Below the pieces are notes generated by a model, which was not told where the DNA came from, did no database searches, and saw only the letters and a list, made by a program, of their open reading frames with translations. A program made the position numbers and the translations under genes. Positions 54,037-64,000 of a stretch of DNA of 64,000 nucleotides are shown one piece after another; the first letter of the stretch is position 1, and each line of letters opens with the position of its first letter. Source of the DNA: DASXKD01 sp963806145 (GTDB taxonomy: Bacteria; Actinomycetota; Actinomycetes; Streptosporangiales; Streptosporangiaceae); the NCBI GenBank assembly GCA_963806145.1, contig CAWDXD010000034.1, positions 33,282 through 97,281 of the forward strand, written 5' to 3'.

Positions 54037-54485
54037 TCAGGCTCGGTTCGCTCGCCGGGTACCCGTTCGAGGGGCCGCGGCTGCTCGCCGGGTGGACCCC
54101 GCCGGCCCGCCCGGCCGTGTTCGCGATCATGTACAAGCCCGAACCGGATGCCAAGCCGGAGCGGTACGCGGTCATCTACGCCGGTCACTCCGACGATCTT
54201 GCCACCGAGCGGTTCCCGTTCTCCCACCCGCGCGCCCACTGCTGGGTGCGCCGGGCCGGTTCCCGCTGGAAGGTATACGTCTGCATGTACGAGGTGCCCG
54301 GCGGCAACCGGTCCCACCGGGAGCAGATCACCCGCGAGCTGATCGCGATCTACCGGCCCAATTGCAATAAGCAGCAATACGATCAGTCGTGGCGGGACGA
54401 ATGGATCGGCGAGTACACCGCCCCTACTACGGGACCAGTTGCCCGCCGGGGCCCAGATGGCAGCGACCCGTCGTTAAGCAGCTAA
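54033..54485 (+). CDS. Small GIY-YIG-like protein at the end of the CoxD/E arm
   Basis: The 150-residue protein contains YAVIYAGHSDDLATE, an aromatic middle and ITRELIAIYRPNCNKQQYD. This order of YAGxSxDL, then a Glu-Leu-Ile helix, then YxPxxN, resembles GIY-YIG nuclease-like folds, though the family was not confirmed. It overlaps the previous gene by an ATGA. A nuclease fold in a CO dehydrogenase cluster would be unexpected, so a non-catalytic role is possible. Confidence 0.6.
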   Translation: MIRLGSLAGYPFEGPRLLAGWTPPARPAVFAIMYKPEPDAKPERYAVIYAGHSDDLATERFPFSHPRAHCWVRRAGSRWKVYVCMYEVPGGNRSHREQITRELIAIYRPNCNKQQYDQSWRDEWIGEYTAPTTGPVARRGPDGSDPSLSS

Positions 54486-54539
54486 GTCCTTATCCGGCGC
54501 GGGCGCAGGCCAGTGCGCCGGCCTGCGCCCGGGGCCGGC

Positions 54540-54902
54540 CTAGGACCGTGGCGCGAAGCCGACCGCATCGTGCAACCGCGAGCGGCGCCGGCCGGACGCG
54601 GGCCGTGCGGGCTCCGGCTCGGCGGGCGGCTCGGGCCGCGGGGTGACGTCGACGACGATCTCCTCGGCCATCCCGTACAGCAGCGGCAGCGCGCCGGCGA
54701 CCACTCCGCCGGTCTGGTTGATGTGCTCCACGGCCGGGCCGATGAGCTTGGCGTGGCCGACGATCGTCCGCACCGTGTCGGCGCACTCCTCCAGGTTCCC
54801 GGCGACCCTGGTGAGCAGGGAGCCCACCCAGAACAGGTAGAACGCCAGGCCCGCGATCAGCAGGACGACGTCGATAACTGTGAAGACGACGAGTCCGGTC
54901 AT
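54540..54902 (-). CDS. Small single-pass membrane protein (array member 5)
   Basis: The 120-residue protein has one N-terminal membrane helix (VVFTVIDVVLLIAGLAFYLFWVG), then a helical domain (LLTRVAGNLEECADTVRTIVGHA, VEHINQTGGVVAGALPLLYGMAEEI) and a basic Pro-rich tail. Its layout matches the four small membrane proteins at 56220-57295. The TnpB insertion lies directly upstream, so this gene was probably once the fifth of the same run. Confidence 0.7.
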   Translation of the reverse strand: MTGLVVFTVIDVVLLIAGLAFYLFWVGSLLTRVAGNLEECADTVRTIVGHAKLIGPAVEHINQTGGVVAGALPLLYGMAEEIVVDVTPRPEPPAEPEPARPASGRRRSRLHDAVGFAPRS

Positions 54903-54997
54903 ACGGTGCGCGGCGTAGTGACTTGTTGCTTAGAGCAGTGCACGAGCCGCCGCTTCACCTCCTCTGGAATGTCGGCAACGCTCGATAGTGTTTTCGC

Positions 54998-56185
54998 ATG
55001 TCCCGCTACCGCCTGCTTCCCTCGGCTGCTGACGAGGCAGTTCTGCGGGAGCATTGCGCCCACGCGCGGTTCGTGTGGAATCTTGCCTGCGAACAGCAAT
55101 CGTGGTGGCGCCCAGGGCGGGCGAATGCTCCGGGTTACCTGCAGCAATGCAGACAGCTCACCGCCGCGCGACGGGAACATTCTTGGCTGGCCGCCGGCAG
55201 CCAGATGGTGCAGCAGCAAGCGCTGCGCGATTTTGACCAGGCCATGCAGAACTTCTTCGTGGGTACTCACCGCAGGCCGACGTGGCGCAAGGCCGGACGC
55301 AACGAAGGGTTTCGTGCTGTCGCGGTCAAGCCTCAGCATGTGCGCAGGTTGAACCGGAGAACTGGGGAAGTACTTGTCCCAAAATGCGGCTGGATTCGGT
55401 TTCGCTGGTCCCGCGCCGTTCCTGATGGCGTGAAGTCTTTCCGGGTCACCCTGGACCGTGCTGGTCGGTGGCACGTTGCCTTCGCTGCGATCCCTCAGCC
55501 CATCGATGGCCCGGGCATTGGTGAGGTCATCGGCATTGACCGTGGCGTGGCTGTGAGCGCAGCCCTGTCGAATGGTGAACTGCTGCGTTGTCCCCGGTTG
55601 AGCAGGCCGAGCCAGCGGCGTCTGCGCTTGTTGGAGCGCAGGCTGGCTCGCGCGAAGCGCGGCAGCAAACGGCGTGCTAAGGCCGCGCTCGCTGTCGCCC
55701 GCCTCAAAACCCGGCAAGCTGATGTCCGCAAGGATTGGTGTGAGCGCATCAGCACCGACTTGGCGCGCCGCTTCGATTTGATCCGCGTCGAGCGCCTGCC
55801 CATCAAGAACATGACCAGAAGCGCCAGGGGGACCACTCGCAACCCGGGGCATGGCGTGCGCCAGAAGGCGGGATTGAATCGGGAAATCCTCGCCTCCGGG
55901 TGGGGGCTGCTCGTCCGTCGGTTGGATGAGAAGGCCCCTGGCCGGGTCCAGATGGTCGACCCTGCATTCACTAGTCAGCGCTGCAGCGCCTGCGGGCATG
56001 TGGACCGGGAATCGCGCGAGAGCCAAGCCGCCTTCCGGTGCACTGCCTGCGCCTTCGCCTGTAACGCCGACGTGAACGCAGCTAGAAACATTGCCGCAGG
56101 GCATGCGGTAACTGCGCGGGGAGGCGATGGGGTTGCCCAGCCTGTTAACCGCGAACCTCAGCATCGCGGCCTCTTGGTCGTATAG
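54998..56185 (+). CDS. tnpB: TnpB-type RNA-guided nuclease (IS200/IS605-like), without a TnpA
   Basis: The 395-residue protein is a TnpB: N-terminal helix-turn-helix-like part, then a RuvC-like nuclease with D181 (IGIDRGV), E265 (RVERLPIKNM) and D358 (CNADVNAARNI), and a zinc finger with Cys 329, 332, 348 and 351. All catalytic and zinc residues are present, so it may be active. No transposase TnpA lies nearby, as in many elements mobilised in trans. The ATG at 54998 starts the conserved MSRYRLLPSAADE. It sits inside the run of small membrane-protein genes. Confidence 0.92.
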   Translation: MSRYRLLPSAADEAVLREHCAHARFVWNLACEQQSWWRPGRANAPGYLQQCRQLTAARREHSWLAAGSQMVQQQALRDFDQAMQNFFVGTHRRPTWRKAGRNEGFRAVAVKPQHVRRLNRRTGEVLVPKCGWIRFRWSRAVPDGVKSFRVTLDRAGRWHVAFAAIPQPIDGPGIGEVIGIDRGVAVSAALSNGELLRCPRLSRPSQRRLRLLERRLARAKRGSKRRAKAALAVARLKTRQADVRKDWCERISTDLARRFDLIRVERLPIKNMTRSARGTTRNPGHGVRQKAGLNREILASGWGLLVRRLDEKAPGRVQMVDPAFTSQRCSACGHVDRESRESQAAFRCTACAFACNADVNAARNIAAGHAVTARGGDGVAQPVNREPQHRGLLVV

Positions 56186-56221
56186 CTGAAATCCTCCGCC
56201 ATTCGGCGGATGGAGGATGTC
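56186..56221 (+). ncRNA. Right end of the TnpB element, probable omega-RNA 3' part
   Basis: A hairpin (TCCTCCGCC 56192-56200 with GGCGGAtGGAGGA 56205-56217) lies directly after the tnpB stop. TnpB guides come from RNAs that overlap the gene's 3' end, run through a right-end hairpin like this one, and take the first bases outside the element as guide. The element would end near 56221. Confidence 0.55.
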
Positions 56222-56510
56222 AAGACTTGACCTTTCCGAGCACGCGGCCGAGGAACAGATGGTGCTTGAGGCCCTCCGCGAGCACCAGCTCCACGCCGTC
56301 GGCGACCTGCGGTATCAGCGCGGCGTCCGCGGTATTGGCCGCCGCGGCCTTGAGCGTGTCCCGCACCTGCACCACCCGGCCGTCGATTCTCTTCACGAGC
56401 CAGATGAGCAGGCTCAGCAGGGCCGCGACCGCGACCACCACGACGATGCCGAGGATGTTGGCGGTCAGCCAGAGGTTGTGCTCGGTCGAGGACATGGCCA
56501 GGTCATGCAT
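56220..56510 (-). CDS. Small single-pass membrane protein (array member 4)
   Basis: The protein of about 96 residues has a short N-terminus, one membrane helix (ANILGIVVVVAVAALLSLLIWLV) and a helical outer or cytoplasmic part (VVQVRDTLKAAAANTADAALIPQVADGVELVLAEGLKHH). Its ATG at 56510 overlaps the stop of the upstream gene. Its own stop (KVKS then TGA) lies at the boundary of the TnpB element, so the C-terminus may have been changed by the insertion. Confidence 0.7.
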   Translation of the reverse strand: MHDLAMSSTEHNLWLTANILGIVVVVAVAALLSLLIWLVKRIDGRVVQVRDTLKAAAANTADAALIPQVADGVELVLAEGLKHHLFLGRVLGKVKS

Positions 56511-56784
56511 TGTCATCACCCAGCCTCGCGCGGCCGCGCTGCAGGCCGCCGATGATGGTCACCGCGTAGTCGATCGTGGTGCGCAGCGCTCCCAGCGGGG
56601 CGGTGTTGTGCACCGCCTGCTCCAGTGCTTCGTTGATCTTCGGGGCCTCGTTGCCGATCGCGCGGGCCAGCAGCAGGATCGGTACGACCAGCGCCACCAC
56701 GACGAGGACGATCACGATGCCGATCGTGTAGCCCACCACCCAGCCTGTGGTCGAGGTCCCGGCTGCGAGGACATGTGGTTCCAT
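56503..56784 (-). CDS. Small single-pass membrane protein (array member 3)
   Basis: The 93-residue protein has one long membrane helix (WVVGYTIGIVIVLVVVALVVPILLL) followed by a helical region (INEALEQAVHNTAPLGALRTTIDYAVTIIGGLQRG). It is the third of four in a row with the same plan. Start ATG 56784. Its stop overlaps the next gene start. No named family recognised. Confidence 0.7.
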   Translation of the reverse strand: MEPHVLAAGTSTTGWVVGYTIGIVIVLVVVALVVPILLLARAIGNEAPKINEALEQAVHNTAPLGALRTTIDYAVTIIGGLQRGRARLGDDNA

Positions 56785-56799
56785 GACGGCTCCTTATCC

Positions 56800-57027
56800 T
56801 CAGACCGTTTCGCAGAAGTCGCGTACCGGCTTCAGGCTCGCGTTGACCGAGGTGAGCCGGTCCGGCACGGTGCTGGTGAGCTGCGCGACCGCCTGCACGC
56901 CGCCGGTGGTCGCGACGAGCGTCTTGCGGATCGCCCGCAGGTGGAAGATGACCCGAAGCAGGCCAAGCGCGGTGATCGCGATGATCAGCGCGGCGATGAT
57001 CAGTGTTGCCCAGGCGGCTGCCGGCAT
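56800..57027 (-). CDS. Small single-pass membrane protein (array member 2)
   Basis: The 75-residue protein has an N-terminal membrane helix (TLIIAALIIAITALGLLRVIF) and a helical region (LRAIRKTLVATTGGVQAVAQLTSTVPDRLTSVNASLKPV). Its start lies 13 bases after the previous gene. A purine-rich site (AAAGGAGAC) precedes the ATG at 57027, supporting translation. Confidence 0.72.
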   Translation of the reverse strand: MPAAAWATLIIAALIIAITALGLLRVIFHLRAIRKTLVATTGGVQAVAQLTSTVPDRLTSVNASLKPVRDFCETV

Positions 57028-57040
57028 GGCGAGTCTCCTT

Positions 57041-57295
57041 TCAGCCGAGAAGCTTGGCGACGGAGCCCGCGTACCGGACCGCCCCGACGGATACCTGATT
57101 CACGGTGCTGTCGGTGATGGCCAGCCCGTCCGGGACGACGGTCAGCTCACCGACGAGTTCCACCCCGCCGGCGAGGATGTCGTCGGTCGCGGCGCGGATC
57201 CGCTCCACCGCGGCGAGCACGCGGTTGAGCAGGTAGATGACCACCGGAAGCACGGCAAGCAACAGGATGGCGTTGCCGATCCACCACAAGACCAT
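57041..57295 (-). CDS. Small single-pass membrane protein (array member 1)
   Basis: The 84-residue protein has one membrane helix (WIGNAILLLAVLPVVIYLLN) and a helical part (RVLAAVERIRAATDDILAGGVELVGELTVVPDGLAITDSTVNQV). It starts at ATG 57295, 13 bases after coxG and with GAGGAGAGA upstream, so it is in the cox operon. The shared pattern DxxxxGGVxxVxxLTxxPD with member 2 suggests the four are distant relatives. Confidence 0.72.
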   Translation of the reverse strand: MVLWWIGNAILLLAVLPVVIYLLNRVLAAVERIRAATDDILAGGVELVGELTVVPDGLAITDSTVNQVSVGAVRYAGSVAKLLG

Positions 57296-57308
57296 GGCTC
57301 TTCTCTCC

Positions 57309-57893
57309 TCAGCTCGCTGCCTGGTAGGGGACGAAGAAGCGGCGGAACACGCGGCGCAGCGCCATCAGCGCGGCCCGCATGCCCAGCCTGAAACCGCTCG
57401 CCGGGCTGGCGGCGGTAGCCGGGCCGGTGACCGCCTCACCGCGCTCGGCACGGTCGATCCGGTCGGCGAGGTTGACCGAGAAGTCCCGCATGAGCACCGC
57501 GGTGACGTCGGAGATCATGCCCCGCCCGTACTGCGCCGCGGCGCCGGAAAGCTGCAGGTCCTGGGCGACGCTGACCTTGGTGCCGCGGCCGGCCGGGGCC
57601 AGCGTCGCGGTGACCACCATGCTGGCCTGGCCGCGGCCCTTCTCCTCCGCGCCGGTCGCGTTCACCACGAGGCGCTTGGCCGCCTCGTCCCGCTCGGTGA
57701 TGTCGGCCTTCCCGGCGAACTGGAGCCGGACCGGTCCCATCCGGACGGCTACCCGGCCCTCGTACTTGCCGTCGCCGAGGTCGTCGGTCAGCTCGGTGCC
57801 GGGCAGGCAGGCGGCGACCTGGGGGATGTCGCCGAAGAACTGCCAGACCTTGTCGATGGGCGCCGCCACCTGGAACTCGTTCTTGATCAGCAT
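57309..57893 (-). CDS. coxG: CO dehydrogenase subunit G (CoxG), SRPBCC family
   Basis: The 194-residue protein has the START/SRPBCC fold typical of CoxG: IKNEFQVAAPIDKVWQFFGDIPQVAACLPGTELTDD, then beta strands KYEGRVAVRMGPVRLQFAGKADI, and a C-terminal helical/basic tail. CoxG tethers aerobic CO dehydrogenase to the membrane and has been linked to quinone delivery. ATG 57893 overlaps the preceding YHS gene end. The position right after coxF/YHS agrees with other actinobacterial cox operons. Confidence 0.9.
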   Translation of the reverse strand: MLIKNEFQVAAPIDKVWQFFGDIPQVAACLPGTELTDDLGDGKYEGRVAVRMGPVRLQFAGKADITERDEAAKRLVVNATGAEEKGRGQASMVVTATLAPAGRGTKVSVAQDLQLSGAAAQYGRGMISDVTAVLMRDFSVNLADRIDRAERGEAVTGPATAASPASGFRLGMRAALMALRRVFRRFFVPYQAAS

Positions 57894-58144
57894 CGGGTTT
57901 CCCTTGTCACGTAGGCAGCCGGATCCAGCTCGAACTTCCGGCGGCAGCCGGTGCAGCAGAAGTAGTAGGTCACGCCGTCGTGGGCCAGCGGGTGACTGGC
58001 GGCCGTGGCGGCGACGGTCATCCCGCAGACCGGGTCGACGGCCTCGGCCGGTTCCTCCGCGTGCCTGGCGGGGGTCTCAGCGGGCGGGCGTGCGCCCCGG
58101 GGCGGCTGCCGTGGTGCTCCTGGCGGGGGCCGCCGCGGCCGCAC
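57887..58144 (-). CDS. YHS domain protein overlapping coxF
   Basis: The C-terminal half is a clear YHS domain (VDPVCGMTVAATAASHPLAH, VTYYFCCTGCRRKFELDPAAYV) with three conserved Cys, a fold used for binding metals such as copper. CO dehydrogenase has a Cu-Mo centre, so a copper-handling role is attractive but unproven. The GTG at 58144 makes the first 30 residues overlap the end of coxF in another frame. A later start is possible; the first residues are low-complexity Arg/Pro. Confidence 0.72.
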   Translation of the reverse strand: MRPRRPPPGAPRQPPRGARPPAETPARHAEEPAEAVDPVCGMTVAATAASHPLAHDGVTYYFCCTGCRRKFELDPAAYVTRETRC

Positions 58145-58895
58145 CCGCCAGGGCTCCGGACGCGCGGAGCTGGACCAGCTCCGCGAGGATCGCGACGGCG
58201 ATCTCCTGATGAGTGGTGTGGCCCAGGTCCAGGCCGGCCGGGACGTGCACCCGGTCGAGCTGATCGGCGGGCAGGCCCCGGTCGGCGAGGTATCCGAGCA
58301 CCGCGGCGCCGCGGCGGCGGGAGCCGACCAGGCCCAGGTAGGCGGGGCGGGCGGCGACCGCCTCCTCGACCGCCTCCTCGTCGCCGTGCCCCTGGGTCGC
58401 CACGATGACCATCGACTGCTCGTGCGCGCCGGCGGCGGTGAAGTCCTCGCCGGCGACCAGGTCGGTGCGCCAGTTCAGGGCCCGGGCGAGGTCGGCCAGG
58501 GTGTGCGCCATCGGCGAGCGGCCCACGATGACCAGGTGCGGCGCGGGCACCACCGGTTCGATGTAGACCTCGAGCGCGCCCTCGCTCTGGCAGGAGATGG
58601 GCACCACGGTGATGCCTTCGGGGATCGCCGCGCCGAACTGGTCCGGGCTGCCGAGCAGCAGCAGCCGCGGCGTGCTGTCCGCGATCACCCGCTGGGCCTC
58701 GCGGATCACGACCGGTTCCGCGCACGCCCCGCCGATCCAGCCGTGCAGCTCGCCCTCGGCCGTGATGATCGCGCGGGCGCCCTGCTGGCTGGACGATGGG
58801 CCCTGCCGCCAGACCACCGTGGCCAGCGCGAACGCCTGCCCGCGCCGCTCCAGCTCACCGGCCTGTTTGAGGATCTCCCAGCCGTCCATGTCCAT
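58077..58895 (-). CDS. coxF: XdhC/CoxF family maturation protein
   Basis: The 272-residue protein has the XdhC/CoxI N-terminal domain (GQAFALATVVWRQGPSSSQQGARAIITAEGELHGWIGGACAEPVVI) and the Rossmann C-terminal domain (PHLVIVGRSPMAHTLADLARALNW, YLGLVGSRRRGAAVLGYLAD). These proteins bind Mo-molybdopterin cytosine dinucleotide and deliver it to CO or xanthine dehydrogenases. ATG 58895 follows GGGAGGC. It lies 26 bases after coxL. Confidence 0.88.
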   Translation of the reverse strand: MDMDGWEILKQAGELERRGQAFALATVVWRQGPSSSQQGARAIITAEGELHGWIGGACAEPVVIREAQRVIADSTPRLLLLGSPDQFGAAIPEGITVVPISCQSEGALEVYIEPVVPAPHLVIVGRSPMAHTLADLARALNWRTDLVAGEDFTAAGAHEQSMVIVATQGHGDEEAVEEAVAARPAYLGLVGSRRRGAAVLGYLADRGLPADQLDRVHVPAGLDLGHTTHQEIAVAILAELVQLRASGALAGAAAAAPARSTTAAAPGRTPAR

Positions 58896-58921
58896 GCCTC
58901 CCTCGCGGGCGCCCCTCCCGC

Positions 58922-61312
<2,391 letters not shown>

Positions 61313-61367
61313 TGCCCTCTCCCGTCTTCGTCAGCCGTCCTGCGGTCAGCCCTGATCAGCTCCCGGG

Positions 61368-61886
<519 letters not shown>

Positions 61887-61887
61887 C

Positions 61888-62808
61888 TCAGGCCGCCCTT
61901 TCCGCCGCTGGGCCCTCATCGGCGGGCCCGCCTGCCGCCTGCTCGGCGGCCCGCGGCCCGGTGTTGCTGAGGATGCGGACCACGAAGGTGCGCACCATGT
62001 GCCGCTTGTACTCGGCGCTGCCGCGATGGTCGGTCCGCGGCCGGGCCACCCCCGCGGCCAGGTCGGCCGCCTGCTCGATCGCCTGCGCGGTGAGCGGCTG
62101 GCCGGTCAGCGCCTGGGCCGCCTCCGTGCACGCGATGGTGGCGCCGCCGACCCCGGTCAGCGCGATTCCGGCCCTGGTCACGGTGCCGTCGGTGGTTTCG
62201 ATGGCCACCGCCACCCCGACCGTCGCGAAGTCGCCGACCCGGCGTTCCAGCTTCAGGTAACCGCCGGTGGCCGTGCCCCGGTGCGGCGGGACCACGGCCT
62301 CGACGGCGATCTCGTCGGGCTCGAGCACGTTCTCGAACGGCCCGGTGACGAAGTCCGCCACGGGGATCGTCCGCCTGCCGCTGGGGCCCTGCGCCACCAC
62401 CGAGCCGCCGAGGGCAGTCATGACCGAGGCCCAGTCGCCCTGCGGGTCGGCGTGGCACAGCGAGCCGACCAGGGTGCCCCGGTTACGCACGATCGGGTCG
62501 GCGATCAGCGGCGCGGCCGCGGCCATGGTGGGCTGGCTGCCCGGCAGCAGGGCCGAGCCCTCCAGATCGGCGTGACGGCAGAGGGCGCCGATCCGCAGCG
62601 TCCCGTCCGCGTCCTGGCGGTGATAGTCCAGGCCGCCGATGTTGTTGATGTCAACGAGCAGTTCCGGGGTGGCGAAGCGCAGCTTCATCAGCGGGACGAG
62701 GCTCTGGCCTCCGGCCAGCACCTTGGCCTCGCCGCCGCCTTCCTGCAGCAGGCGGATCGCCTCCGCGAGCGAGCGCGGTGCCTCGTAGCGGAACCGAGAC
62801 GGATACAT
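61888..62808 (-). CDS. coxM: CO dehydrogenase medium subunit CoxM (FAD)
   Basis: The 306-residue protein binds FAD and passes electrons to the quinone pool. The FAD motifs AGGQSLVPLMKLRFA and RNRGTLVGSLCHADP (equivalent of TxGG) are visible. ATG 62808 follows GGAGGGATCT. The C-terminus has an Ala-rich acidic extension. The coxMSL order is standard for form I. A TPP-riboswitch-like motif lies upstream at about 62855-62872. Confidence 0.95.
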   Translation of the reverse strand: MYPSRFRYEAPRSLAEAIRLLQEGGGEAKVLAGGQSLVPLMKLRFATPELLVDINNIGGLDYHRQDADGTLRIGALCRHADLEGSALLPGSQPTMAAAAPLIADPIVRNRGTLVGSLCHADPQGDWASVMTALGGSVVAQGPSGRRTIPVADFVTGPFENVLEPDEIAVEAVVPPHRGTATGGYLKLERRVGDFATVGVAVAIETTDGTVTRAGIALTGVGGATIACTEAAQALTGQPLTAQAIEQAADLAAGVARPRTDHRGSAEYKRHMVRTFVVRILSNTGPRAAEQAAGGPADEGPAAERAA

Positions 62809-62868
62809 AGATCCCTCCAATGCCCTGCCTGGGCGTGGTCCCGCGGATGCGGGCAGCCCGGATCAGGT

Positions 62869-63168
62869 TCAGGACTGGGCCGGTGGTGGCGCCGGTTCGC
62901 CGGCTGAGCTCGATCCGGGGCCAGCCACGGGGGCGGGCCGCGACTCGGGGTCGGGCACGGCCACCGGGAGCGACTCGTAATCCGGGTCCGGCCGCGGCTC
63001 CTGATGCGGCGGCCATGGCCCCGCCACCGGCTGACCGGCGATCTTGAGATAGTCCATCAACTCGGGCCAGGCCCACACGGTCGGGCTCTTCCCGGTCTTC
63101 GGTGCGTGCTCCACCAGCTCATACAGGCGTGGGTTGCCCTGGCTGTGCCCGTCCGACTCGATCCGCAT
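62869..63168 (-). CDS. Hypothetical protein upstream of coxM
   Basis: The 99-residue protein starts at ATG 63168 with AGGAG nine bases upstream. The middle has a helical block (LYELVEHAPKTGKSPTVWAWPELMDYLKIAGQPV) and the C-terminal half is Pro/Glu-rich disorder. I do not recognise a family. It is in the same direction as coxM, 60 bases before it, so it may be co-transcribed. Confidence 0.6.
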   Translation of the reverse strand: MRIESDGHSQGNPRLYELVEHAPKTGKSPTVWAWPELMDYLKIAGQPVAGPWPPHQEPRPDPDYESLPVAVPDPESRPAPVAGPGSSSAGEPAPPPAQS

Positions 63169-63403
63169 CGGCACCGCTCCTGATATTGGACGGGGCTCCC
63201 CACGCTGCACCGTCACGGGTGATGGTCACATGATCCGCTAGGGCGGCCAGCCCCGCAACCGCCGAATAAGCTCTTGCTTAAGTGGCCTCTGAGCTGGCCT
63301 TCGGGGAAGGCTACCCACTCCCGGACAGCCATCCCCGCCCGCCCATGATCATCGAGGCGAGCGAGGCGGCGGCGCTGTGGTTGTTGCCGCGTAGCGTGTC
63401 TGG

Positions 63404-64000
63404 TCAGCTCCAGATTGTCACGTAAACGGGGGGGCGGAACCTGGATGGGGGAACTCCGGCCGTCGGGGACCGCATCAGGTGCATGGCCTCGGGGGTGCCC
63501 AGGAACCGGCGCAGCGCGCTGGCCGCCACGCTGCGGCGCTGGCGCTCCAGCACCGTGACGTACCAGGTGGCCTCCATCGGCACTCCGGGCAGTTCCACGA
63601 GCGACAGTTCACCGCGGCGCACCTGCTGGGCGACCAGGTGCTCGACCGCGGGCGCGACGCCCGCCCCGTCGGCGGCGGCCGCCCAGGCGGCGGTCTGGTT
63701 GGGGAACACGCCGATGCTGTCCTCCGGGATCCCCAGCTTGGCCAGCAGTTGCCCGGTGTCGCTGCCCGGATCGGTGCCGGAGGGGTCCACCAGCCACCGC
63801 CACTGCCGGGGGCTGCCCCGCAGCACGGACTGCCCGGCGGTCACCACGATCATCCGGTACCGGAACACCGGCTCGGTCACCACGGCGAGCCCGGGATCGC
63901 CGGCCGGGCTCGACCCGATCGCGACGTCAGCCAGGCGGTTAGCAACCAGCACGCTCATCTCCGCGGTCGCCGCTACCCCGGACGACACCTCGACCGGCCC
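63404..64000 (-). CDS. LysR family regulator, C-terminal part (runs off the window)
   Basis: The frame is open to the right window edge. The visible 199 residues form the LysR effector-binding fold: SVLVANRLADVAIGSSPAGDPGLAVVTEPVFRYRMIVV, LLAKLGIPEDSIGVFPNQTAAWAAAADGAGVAPAVEHLV, and LSLVELPGVPMEATWYVTVL. The N-terminal helix-turn-helix is outside. Its place next to the cox operon suggests that it controls CO dehydrogenase expression; this is inference. The gap 63169-63403 before the next gene shows nothing clear. Confidence 0.85.
   Translation of the reverse strand, partial: GPVEVSSGVAATAEMSVLVANRLADVAIGSSPAGDPGLAVVTEPVFRYRMIVVTAGQSVLRGSPRQWRWLVDPSGTDPGSDTGQLLAKLGIPEDSIGVFPNQTAAWAAAADGAGVAPAVEHLVAQQVRRGELSLVELPGVPMEATWYVTVLERQRRSVAASALRRFLGTPEAMHLMRSPTAGVPPSRFRPPVYVTIWS

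Noticed and set aside
62881..62960. The ggctgag sequence as the missing half of a TPP aptamer
   Set aside because: It lies on the opposite strand to the ctgaacctgat motif and cannot pair into the same RNA.

Overview
The window is high-GC DNA from an actinobacterium. The order rsmG-jag-yidC-yidD-rnpA-rpmH / dnaA-oriC-dnaN-gnd-recF-DUF721-gyrB-gyrA-DUF3566-tRNA-Ile is the replication-origin neighbourhood seen in Streptomyces and the Streptosporangiales/Thermomonosporaceae side of the Actinomycetota. The type of CO dehydrogenase and the many secreted beta-propeller proteins fit a soil actinomycete. I cannot name genus or species from sequence alone.

Region 1 (1-16.6 kb) is core chromosome. The ribosomal protein L34 / RNase P protein / membrane insertase genes run leftward from the origin and dnaA-dnaN-gnd-recF-DUF721-gyrB-gyrA runs rightward. 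DnaA boxes lie on both sides of dnaA, and the dnaA-dnaN gap looks like oriC. Two long hairpins with the same loop sequence sit between core genes.

Region 2 (16.5-37.2 kb) is an integration island built on the tRNA-Ile(GAT) gene. The last 45 bases of the tRNA, from anticodon loop to CCA, recur at 24477, 28574 and 36697, cutting the island into three modules. Each end carries a truncated or internally deleted tyrosine integrase, and one 275-base integrase tail is duplicated. Cargo is small and mixed: two GNAT acetyltransferases, an APH-type kinase, a methyltransferase, an IS110 transposase with a possible bridge-RNA region, TetR, GntR and XRE-like regulators, a cytidylate-kinase-like protein, an alpha/beta hydrolase and decayed secreted-protein genes. 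Fragments of tRNA-Arg(ACG) and possibly tRNA-Thr(CGT) suggest earlier elements with other targets. A repeated structured element of about 240 bases occurs twice.

Region 3 (37.2-51.1 kb) is accessory chromosome: a membrane protein coupled to a winged-helix regulator, a lipoprotein, two ECF sigma factors each followed by a membrane-anchored partner (one with a beta-propeller), a kelch-repeat secreted protein, a PNPOx-like protein, a VOC protein, a DUF5122-type propeller and several gene fragments. A run of 15 G lies upstream of the second sigma factor.

Region 4 (51.4-64 kb) is an aerobic form I CO dehydrogenase locus. The leftward arm carries coxM-coxS-coxL-coxF(XdhC)-YHS-coxG followed by small single-pass membrane proteins. 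The rightward arm carries a MoxR ATPase (CoxD-like), a VWA protein (CoxE-like) and three small conserved-looking proteins. The arms converge near 54.5 kb. A lone TnpB RNA-guided nuclease gene has inserted inside the array of small membrane-protein genes. A partial LysR regulator ends the window. The inferred logic is that CoxL/M/S oxidise CO, CoxD/E/F build the Mo-Cu cofactor, CoxG links enzyme and membrane, and the small membrane proteins are an unexplained extra layer.
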